From Anaeromicrobium sp. (lineage in GTDB: Bacteria > Bacillota > Clostridia > Peptostreptococcales > Thermotaleaceae), in assembly GCF_025210435.1 (NCBI RefSeq), contig NZ_JAOART010000135.1:1-64000 (forward strand): a stretch of DNA of 64,000 bases. The letters run 5' to 3'. A program made the translations under genes and the position numbers. A model generated the notes under the pieces. It did not search any database, was not told the origin of the DNA, and worked only from the letters and a program-made list of their open reading frames with translations. Shown here in pieces: positions 15,646 to 22,485 of the stretch. Each line of letters begins with the position of its first letter. Within the stretch, counting starts at the first letter, position 1.

Positions 15646-17586
15646 GTGGGGATTATAAAAAAGATTATACTTATGTTCTTAATATTAATTTGTACAAACA
15701 GTGTGGTCTATTCAGAGGAAATAAAATCTAAAACCATAGTAATAGGGGGAGATAATAACTTTCCACCCTTTGAGTATGTGGATAAAAATGGTGTATTCAA
15801 GGGCTTTAATGTGGATTTGATTAGGGCCATAGCCATAGAAATGGGATTAGATGTGGAGGTTAAACTAGAGCCTTGGTTTAAGACTATGGTTAATTTAAAC
15901 TCTAATAAAATCCATGCTATAGAAGGCATGAAATATTCGGAAGATAGAAATTTGTCATACGATTTTTCCAATCCCTATCTAAGGTCTTCTCAAATAATGT
16001 TTGTAAATGTGGATAATACTTATATAGTTCATTTACAAGATTTAAGGGGACAGAGGGTTGCTATCCAGAAAAATGATATTGCAATTGATTTATTAAATGG
16101 AATAGAAAATGTAAATATAATAGAATTTGAAAATCAGGAAAGGGCTTTAAAGGCCCTTATTACAAAGGAAGTGGATGTATACATAGGAAATAGATTAACG
16201 GGTCTTTACAATATACAAAAGAGCAATTATAGAAAATACATAAAAATGGTAGGGGAAGAAATAGATCCTAAAAATTATTGTATAGCTGTTAAAAAGGGAA
16301 ATAAAGAAATAATAAGCATATTTAATGAAGGCCTTAGGAGAATTAAGTTAAATGGAACCTATGATAAAATCTATAAGAAATGGTTTGGAGAGAGAATTAA
16401 TTTGTCCTATGAAATTGTAAAAAAAATAATTTATGGATTACTAGCAGGAATAATACTCTCTTTAATATTGGTATTTAATTTTTATAGATGGAATTATGTA
16501 TTAAAAAGTGAAGTGAATTTAAGAACTCAAGAATTACAAAAGGAGTCCATATTTAAAGAACAAATATTAGATAGTATATTTAGTGGTCTCATAACTCTAG
16601 ATAAGGATGAGTATATAACCCTTGTTAATAAAAGGGCCCTATCCGTACTTCGTATATCTAAAAGTAATCTGATGTATAAAAAAATCCATGATACCATAAT
16701 AAAAGATTATTTTCCCATAGAGAAAATAAGGAAAGTATTAGAGGGAGAAAAGGAAATAGTTAATTTAGAAAAAAACATATGTATGGAAGAAAAGGATATG
16801 ATAATTCAATATAATATATATCCAATAAATTATATTAAAGAGGATACTATGGGAGTTACAGTAACTTTTAAGGATATAACGAAGGAACGTATATTAAGAA
16901 AGGAAATTATGATAAAGGATAAATTAGAGGCCTTAGGAAGAATGGTAGCGTCCATAGCCCATGAAATAAGAAATCCACTAACGGCAATAAAAGCATATGT
17001 GGATATGATTCCATATAAATATGAAAACGAAGAATTTAGAAAAAGAATCAGTAAGGATGTGCCCTTAGAAATAGAAAGGCTAGATAAACTCATAACAAGT
17101 TTATTAAATTATTCAAAACCCAAAATTATACAAAAGAAATATTTTTTACTAAAAGAAGAAATGGATAATACTATAATCTTTTTCAAAGTTTTCATAAGAA
17201 AGATGAAGGTAGATCTAAAGATAAATGTGAAAGACAACATATATATTTATTTTCATAAGGAGGAATTTAGACAGATAATAATAAACCTATTGCTAAATAG
17301 TTTAGAATCCTTAAAGGATGTACAAAAGCCTATTATCCATATGGAAGCTTATGAGGAAGAAGGAAATGTTAATATAATCATTTCTGATAATGGTTGTGGC
17401 ATAGAGAAAAAACATTTAGAACGTATATTTGAGCCCTTCTTCACCACAAAGGAAAAGGGTAGTGGATTAGGATTATTTACTAGTTATAGGCTAATAAAGG
17501 AAAATGAAGGTAAATTATATGTGGAAAGTGAAAAGAAGGTTGGAACTAAAGTGAAAATACAAATACCTATAAAAGGGGAGTTGTAA
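15646..17586 (+). CDS. Sensor histidine kinase with extracytoplasmic solute-binding domain
   Basis: Domains in order in the 646 residues are: a signal/anchor (about 5-22); an amino-acid-type SBP_bac_3 domain (28-245, with FPPFEYVDKNGVFKGFNVDL); a membrane helix (about 258-280); a PAS-like domain (295-415); HisKA with phosphoacceptor His439 in SIAHEIRNPL; and a HATPase with NGCGIE and GSGLGLF. It probably senses an extracellular ligand and phosphorylates the adjacent response regulator, whose gene begins 1 bp after its stop. The start is uncertain. GTG 15646 overlaps the AGGAGG site, whereas an ATT at 15652 has ideal spacing and keeps the lysines of the signal peptide. ATG 15673 would lose them. 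Confidence 0.9.
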   Translation: MGIIKKIILMFLILICTNSVVYSEEIKSKTIVIGGDNNFPPFEYVDKNGVFKGFNVDLIRAIAIEMGLDVEVKLEPWFKTMVNLNSNKIHAIEGMKYSEDRNLSYDFSNPYLRSSQIMFVNVDNTYIVHLQDLRGQRVAIQKNDIAIDLLNGIENVNIIEFENQERALKALITKEVDVYIGNRLTGLYNIQKSNYRKYIKMVGEEIDPKNYCIAVKKGNKEIISIFNEGLRRIKLNGTYDKIYKKWFGERINLSYEIVKKIIYGLLAGIILSLILVFNFYRWNYVLKSEVNLRTQELQKESIFKEQILDSIFSGLITLDKDEYITLVNKRALSVLRISKSNLMYKKIHDTIIKDYFPIEKIRKVLEGEKEIVNLEKNICMEEKDMIIQYNIYPINYIKEDTMGVTVTFKDITKERILRKEIMIKDKLEALGRMVASIAHEIRNPLTAIKAYVDMIPYKYENEEFRKRISKDVPLEIERLDKLITSLLNYSKPKIIQKKYFLLKEEMDNTIIFFKVFIRKMKVDLKINVKDNIYIYFHKEEFRQIIINLLLNSLESLKDVQKPIIHMEAYEEEGNVNIIISDNGCGIEKKHLERIFEPFFTTKEKGSGLGLFTSYRLIKENEGKLYVESEKKVGTKVKIQIPIKGEL

Positions 17587-17587
17587 T

Positions 17588-18919
17588 ATGAAAAATCTAT
17601 TGATTATAGATGATGAAAAGACCATTTGCTATTCGCTGAAATTTGTATTTGAAGACGAATTTAATGTATATACGGCAACTAATATATACGAGGTAAATGA
17701 ACAAATAGAAAATAAAGAATTTCACATTATACTTCTCGATTTAAAGTTTGGTGATATAAGTGGGTTAGATCTACTAGATACATTGAATTTAAAACAAAAG
17801 AAATGTGAAATCATAATAATGACTGCCTATGGAAACATAGAATCATCTGTGAAAGCCATAAAAAAAGGTGCCTATGATTATATAATCAAACCCTTAGACA
17901 TTCCTAAATTAAAGGTTCTTATAAGTAAAAGTTTAGAGAAAAACAGGGTAGAAGAGTTTGTTGAAGATGGTAAATACAATATATTAGGTACATCTAAAAA
18001 AATGAAGGAAGTATTTTATATAATAGATAAAATAAAGGATTTAGATATAGGTGTATTAATAGAAGGATCTAGTGGGACGGGAAAGGAACTCGTGGCTAAG
18101 GCTATTCATGAGTATGGAGGTCGAAAAGAGAAAAAAATAGAAATAGTCAATTGTGGGGCTATACCAGAAAATCTCATAGAGAGTGAACTCTTTGGACACA
18201 AGAGGGGAGCTTTTACAGGAGCTGATAGGGATAAGATAGGAAGATTTCAATTAGCCCATGGAAGTACTTTATTTTTAGATGAAATAGGGGATATGAATTT
18301 AAATTTACAAGTGAAACTACTCAGGGCCATCCAACAAAAGGAAGTATATTCATTAGGTGGTCATGAGTGTAAAAAAATTGATGTGAGGATTATTTCTGCC
18401 ACTAACAAAGAGTTGAAAAGGGAAGTTAACATGGGAAATTTTAGGGAAGATTTATATTTTAGATTAAATGTGGTTAATATAAGGCTTCCTGATTTAAAGG
18501 ATAGGAAAGAGGATATTCCCATATTAGTTAATAATTTTATAAAAGAAGCATCTACAAATATGAACAAGGAAATTGAAGGGATAGACGAAGAGTCCTATGA
18601 AGTACTTATGAATTACTCATATCCTGGGAATATACGAGAGCTTAAGAATATTATTAGGAGAACAGTGGCTTTAACAGATAATCATGTGATTAAAAGACAA
18701 GATTTACCTAGTGAATTGTGCATTAAAGGTAAAAAGAATATAAGTAGGGGGATAGTACCAATTAAAATAGGAACTAATTTAAGTGATGTGGAGAGGAAAA
18801 TTATATTAGAAACCCTTAGGAATACAGGAGAAAACAGAAGAAAGGCAGCCCAAATACTAGGCATAAGCGAGAGAACCATAAGATATAAGTTAAAGGAATA
18901 TAAAAATATAAGTAACTAA
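17588..18919 (+). CDS. NtrC-family sigma-54-dependent response regulator
   Basis: The 443-residue protein has the three NtrC domains. The receiver (1-120) has phosphoacceptor Asp51. The AAA+ domain has Walker A GSSGTGKE (160-167), the sigma-54 contact loop GAFTGA (207-212), Walker B LFLDEIGD and the arginine-finger region REDLYFRLN. A Fis-type helix-turn-helix follows (NRRKAAQILGISERTIRYKL, near 415-436). It is translationally linked to the kinase. A good sigma-54 promoter lies 90 bp downstream before the TAXI receptor gene, so activation of that transporter is very likely its role. Confidence 0.95.
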   Translation: MKNLLIIDDEKTICYSLKFVFEDEFNVYTATNIYEVNEQIENKEFHIILLDLKFGDISGLDLLDTLNLKQKKCEIIIMTAYGNIESSVKAIKKGAYDYIIKPLDIPKLKVLISKSLEKNRVEEFVEDGKYNILGTSKKMKEVFYIIDKIKDLDIGVLIEGSSGTGKELVAKAIHEYGGRKEKKIEIVNCGAIPENLIESELFGHKRGAFTGADRDKIGRFQLAHGSTLFLDEIGDMNLNLQVKLLRAIQQKEVYSLGGHECKKIDVRIISATNKELKREVNMGNFREDLYFRLNVVNIRLPDLKDRKEDIPILVNNFIKEASTNMNKEIEGIDEESYEVLMNYSYPGNIRELKNIIRRTVALTDNHVIKRQDLPSELCIKGKKNISRGIVPIKIGTNLSDVERKIILETLRNTGENRRKAAQILGISERTIRYKLKEYKNISN

Positions 18920-18937
18920 TCAACGGAAATAATTTCC

Positions 18938-18969
18938 AAGTCTGCAAATTTTGCAGGCTTTTTTTCTTT
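18938..18969 (+). terminator. Terminator after the response regulator gene
   Basis: AAG, then CTGCAAA and TTTGCAG around a single T, then CTT form a strong hairpin with a T-run behind. The 7-1-7 palindrome lies about 70 bp upstream of the sigma-54 promoter, so it might also serve as an enhancer site. Confidence 0.8.
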
Positions 18970-19009
18970 GTGGATAAGTTGAAATCCTATTAAACAGGGG
19001 ATTTTTATA

Positions 19010-19026
19010 TTGGTATGGTCCTTGCA
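19010..19026 (+). promoter_or_regulatory. Sigma-54 (-24/-12) promoter of the TAXI-TRAP operon
   Basis: TTGGTATGGTCCTTGCA matches the consensus YTGGCACGNNNNTTGCW. GG is at 19012-19013 and GC at 19024-19025, the required 12-bp register. The start would be near 19037, at the beginning of the AAAGGAGGG ribosome site, 17 bp before the ATG at 19054. Confidence 0.85.
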
Positions 19027-19053
19027 ATGATAAAGGGAAAGGAGGGATTAAGT

Positions 19054-20076
19054 ATGAAAAAGAAGGTTATAAGTTTATTTATGGTTATCCTACTAGTATT
19101 ATCATTAGGAGCATGTGGACAAGAATCTACAGAAAGTGGTAGTGATACTAGTAATGAAAAACAATTTGTTACAGTAGTTACAGGTTCTACAGGAGGAACC
19201 TATTATCCCGTTGGAACTATATTTTCAACCCTATGGAATGAAAAATTAGGACATAAGGGTGTTGTTGCATCTGTTCAATCATCAGGCGGTTCTGTGGAGA
19301 ATTTAAATATGTTAAAGGATGGGGAAGCAGAACTTGGAATTGCCATGGGAAATCTAACTTTATTTGCATATAAGGGAGAAGGGAAATTTAAGGATAATAA
19401 ATTTGAAAATGTTAGATTTGTAACAGCCCTATGGCCAGATGTTACTCAAATAGTAGTAACAGAGGATGCTAATGTTAATTCATTGTCTGATTTAAAGGGA
19501 AAGAGATTTAATGTGGGAGGAGCAGGCTCTGGTACTGAGTATAGTACTAATTTAATACTAGAAAATGTGGCTGGCATAACTTTTAAGGATATTGAGGCTG
19601 AACACTTAGGATATTTTGAGGCTTCTAGTGCAATGCAAAATGGACAATTAACTGGAATGAATGCAGAAGGTGGATTACCAACATCTGCCGTATCCGAAGT
19701 CTTTGCAAGTAAAACTAAGGTTAAAATGTTAGAGTTTAGTAATGAGGACTATGATAAGTTACATGATGTGGCACCCTATTATGGACAGTTTACAGTACCC
19801 TCAGGTCTATACTCTAACCTAGATAAGGATGTGAAAACTGTAGGAATAAAGTCTACTTTAATAGCTAGTGCAGATTTAGATGAAGATCTAGTTTATGAAT
19901 TAGTTAAGAATATTTATGAAAACTATGATGAAATATCATCATCCCATAAGGCTTTAGAATTTGTAAAGCTTGAAGAAGCTATAAAGGGTCTTCCTCCAGT
20001 CCCCCTTCATAAGGGAGCAGTAAGATATTTTAAAGAAAAGGGAATTGAGATTCCAAAGGAATTATTAGAAGAGTAG
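19054..20076 (+). CDS. TAXI-family TRAP transporter solute receptor (lipoprotein)
   Basis: The 340-residue protein begins with a lipoprotein signal (MKKKVISLFMVILLVLSLGA then Cys21). The TAXI receptor core follows: TGSTGGTYYPVG (about 42-53), SSGGSVENLNML, and later GGAGSGTEY. TAXI receptors bind small carboxylates such as glutamate or 2-oxo acids and hand them to a fused TRAP permease. ATG 19054 is chosen because AAAGGAGGG precedes it, and a longer frame would start upstream of the likely transcription start. Expression appears sigma-54 dependent. It is followed by a 13-bp terminator hairpin and repeat copy B before the permease gene, an unusual interruption of a receptor-permease pair. Confidence 0.92.
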   Translation: MKKKVISLFMVILLVLSLGACGQESTESGSDTSNEKQFVTVVTGSTGGTYYPVGTIFSTLWNEKLGHKGVVASVQSSGGSVENLNMLKDGEAELGIAMGNLTLFAYKGEGKFKDNKFENVRFVTALWPDVTQIVVTEDANVNSLSDLKGKRFNVGGAGSGTEYSTNLILENVAGITFKDIEAEHLGYFEASSAMQNGQLTGMNAEGGLPTSAVSEVFASKTKVKMLEFSNEDYDKLHDVAPYYGQFTVPSGLYSNLDKDVKTVGIKSTLIASADLDEDLVYELVKNIYENYDEISSSHKALEFVKLEEAIKGLPPVPLHKGAVRYFKEKGIEIPKELLEE

Positions 20077-20091
20077 GTATATAGGGTTGAG

Positions 20092-20132
20092 AGATTAGAG
20101 TTAAGGAAAAAATCTATTAACTCTAATCTTTT
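20092..20132 (+). terminator. Hairpin between TAXI receptor and permease
   Basis: AGATTAGAGTTAA pairs perfectly with TTAACTCTAATCT, followed by TTTTA. It may be a partial terminator that lowers permease expression relative to the abundant receptor. Repeat copy B starts at its very end. Confidence 0.75.
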
Positions 20133-20369
20133 ATAGATTTGTTATGGGGAAATGGGCTTTATATGGGCCTACTTCAGGTAAATATCTTTTGATTTTTATC
20201 CATCTAAGTCGCCTGTCACATGCTAAAGTTTTAATTTTGAAATTAGGTTCACGTGTCATGTTTACTATGCTTAAAATATAGTGACGCTCCAGATTCCTAA
20301 AAATTAAAAGATATTTATCTTCGTAGGCAAATTACTGTATGAGGAAAGTTTAGAGTGGATAAATCTATA
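20132..20369 (+). repeat. Structured intergenic repeat, copy B (238 bp, most diverged)
   Basis: The ends are TATAGATTT (20132-20140) and AAATCTATA (20361-20369). The long arm here is AAATATCTTTTGATTTTTA (20180-20198), pairing with TAAAAATTAAAAGATATTT (20298-20316). This is a different sequence from copies A, C and D but is still complementary, with a single G-U pair. GCCTAC (20167) pairs with GTAGGC (20323). The conserved centre keeps TGTCACA, AGGTTCACGTGTCATG and GTGACGCTCCA. It sits inside the transporter operon, 40 bp before the permease ATG. Confidence 0.88.
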
Positions 20370-20409
20370 ATTGATAAATGTAAATATAACATATAAGGAG
20401 GGGAATGGG

Positions 20410-22296
20410 ATGAAAGAGAATAATAGTCATGGTGACAGGAGGTTAGCAGGTAAAGTGGCTTTCTTTGTTACCATGTATGCAGTATTTACCTCTTTGTTTC
20501 ATGTGTGGATGAATAGTGCAAGTTTGATGATTGCCATAAAGAGAAATGCCGTTCATTTAGGGTTAATGTTAGGTCTTACCTTTTTAATGTACCCTGCAAC
20601 TAAAAAAAAGTCTAACAAAAGGCCTTCTATATTAGATTGGATATTATTTGTATTAGGCATAAGTATAGGTTTATATATTTATATTACCTATGATAATCTT
20701 GTGGAGAGATCCTTAGTACCAAATAGTACAGACTATGTATTTGCAATTATGGCCATAATATTAACCCTAGAAGCAGGTAGAAGATGTGTAGGATATATAC
20801 TTCCTTGTCTTTCTATAATTTTTATTTTATATGCTAAATATGGATATTTATTCCCAGGTATGTTAGCCCACAAGGGCTTTTCATGGAAGAGAATATTAAC
20901 GAGAATGTATTTAACTGATGGAGGCATATTTGGAGTAACCTTAATGGTATCAGCTTCCTATGTATTTATGTTCATATTATTTGGGTCCTTCTTAAATAAA
21001 ACAGGAACGGCTAAGTTTTTTAACGATTTTGCATTGGCCTTTGCAGGAAGACTTAGGGGAGGTCCTGCCCAAGTGGCAGTAATGGCCAGTGGTCTTATGG
21101 GAACTATAAGTGGTAGTTCTCAAGCCAATGTGGCAACTACAGGAAGTTTTACCATACCTCTTATGAAGGAAGTGGGATATGAACCTAGATTTGCAGGTGC
21201 TGTGGAGGCTGCTGCATCTACAGGAGGAATTCTCATGCCACCTATTATGGGGGCAGCATCTTTTATGATGGCATCTTTCTTGGGAATACCTTATGTTAAG
21301 GTTATGTATGCAGGCATAATTCCAGCTTTATTCTATTATTTTGCCATATTTACTATGGTTGATTTTGAAGCTAAAAAAACTGGCTTAAAGGGAATGGACA
21401 AGGATAAACTACCCATATTTAAAGAAGTTATGTTAAATGAGGGTCATTTAGTATTACCTATAATAATAATACTAATATTACTTATAAAGGGACTTACACC
21501 CCTTTATGCAGCCTTTTATGGATTAATAGCTACCATAGTTACAAGCTCCTTTAGAAAAAACACTAGAATGGATTTTAAGAAGTTCATAGAAGCTTTAGAA
21601 GAAGGAGCTAAAAGTGCCGTATCTGTGGCCATAGCCTGTGCAGTAGTAGGTTTTATAGTGGGTGTTGTGTCCATGACTGGCCTTGGTCAAGTGGTGGCCC
21701 ATAATATTATTAAACTATCCTTTGGTCAACTTTGGCTTGCTTTAATATTGGTTATGATAGCATCCATATTCCTAGGAATGGGTCTACCTGCTACAGCATG
21801 CTATATTATAACTGCATCCATAGCAGCCCCAGCTTTAATAAAAATGGGGGTAAGACCAATAGCTGCTCATTTTTTTGCCTTTTATTATGGAACCCTATCG
21901 GCAGTAGTACCACCTGTGGCCCTAACCTCTTATACGGCGGCAGGTATAGCAGATGCTAATCCTACAAAGGTTGCCGTCACAGGGTTTAAATTGGCCCTTG
22001 CAGGAATAATGATACCTTTTATGTTTGTGTATTCTCCTATTATACTTATGGAAAATGTGACCATAGGATCTTTAATAATGACTATAATAACAGGTCTTAT
22101 AGGTATTGTGGCATTAGCTTCAGCGGCAGAAAATTATTTTCAGGATAAAATGACTATAATTGAACGAATAAGTACCTTTATAGGAGCCGTATTATTAGTA
22201 AAGCCAGGAGTCATGTCTGATATGTTGGGACTTGGAATTCTAGCCATAATATTTATACTTCATAGAACAAGAATTAGGAAAAAAGCAATAGTATAG
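20410..22296 (+). CDS. TRAP transporter fused permease, TAXI type
   Basis: The 628-residue protein has about 16 hydrophobic segments. It fuses the small DctQ-like four-helix part (about 15-130) to the large DctM-like part. Typical DctM features are RGGPAQVAVMASGLMGTISG, EAAASTGGILMPPIMGAASF and GMGLPATACYI. It forms the sodium- or proton-coupled channel served by the receptor encoded upstream. ATG 20410 follows AAGGAGGGG with the right spacing and leaves a 40-bp gap after repeat B. The operon ends at a strong terminator (22309-22352). Confidence 0.94.
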   Translation: MKENNSHGDRRLAGKVAFFVTMYAVFTSLFHVWMNSASLMIAIKRNAVHLGLMLGLTFLMYPATKKKSNKRPSILDWILFVLGISIGLYIYITYDNLVERSLVPNSTDYVFAIMAIILTLEAGRRCVGYILPCLSIIFILYAKYGYLFPGMLAHKGFSWKRILTRMYLTDGGIFGVTLMVSASYVFMFILFGSFLNKTGTAKFFNDFALAFAGRLRGGPAQVAVMASGLMGTISGSSQANVATTGSFTIPLMKEVGYEPRFAGAVEAAASTGGILMPPIMGAASFMMASFLGIPYVKVMYAGIIPALFYYFAIFTMVDFEAKKTGLKGMDKDKLPIFKEVMLNEGHLVLPIIIILILLIKGLTPLYAAFYGLIATIVTSSFRKNTRMDFKKFIEALEEGAKSAVSVAIACAVVGFIVGVVSMTGLGQVVAHNIIKLSFGQLWLALILVMIASIFLGMGLPATACYIITASIAAPALIKMGVRPIAAHFFAFYYGTLSAVVPPVALTSYTAAGIADANPTKVAVTGFKLALAGIMIPFMFVYSPIILMENVTIGSLIMTIITGLIGIVALASAAENYFQDKMTIIERISTFIGAVLLVKPGVMSDMLGLGILAIIFILHRTRIRKKAIV

Positions 22297-22308
22297 AACT
22301 ATATGAGA

Positions 22309-22352
22309 AAAGGCGTATTATAAATGATTAATCATTCATAATACGCCTTTAA
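22309..22352 (+). terminator. Terminator of the TAXI-TRAP operon
   Basis: AGGCGTATTAT pairs with ATAATACGCCT, with an inner AATGATT/AATCATT pairing and a T-run behind. Confidence 0.85.
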
Positions 22353-22390
22353 ATTTTATTATATATATGAAATTTTAATAAAAAATCATC

Positions 22391-22399
22391 TTCGACAAA
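22391..22399 (-). promoter_or_regulatory. Putative Spo0A box
   Basis: TTCGACAAA on the plus strand reads TTTGTCGAA on the minus strand, matching the Spo0A-box core TGTCGAA with flanking T. It lies 87 bp before the ATG of the orphan sensor kinase. Core-only motifs occur by chance, so the call is tentative. Confidence 0.45.
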
Positions 22400-22485
22400 A
22401 GAAGACTTTATATGATGAAGGGGATAAAAGGTTTTTGTAGAAGTATCCTAAACAGGGAAATATTTACAAAATCAGGGGGATTAAT

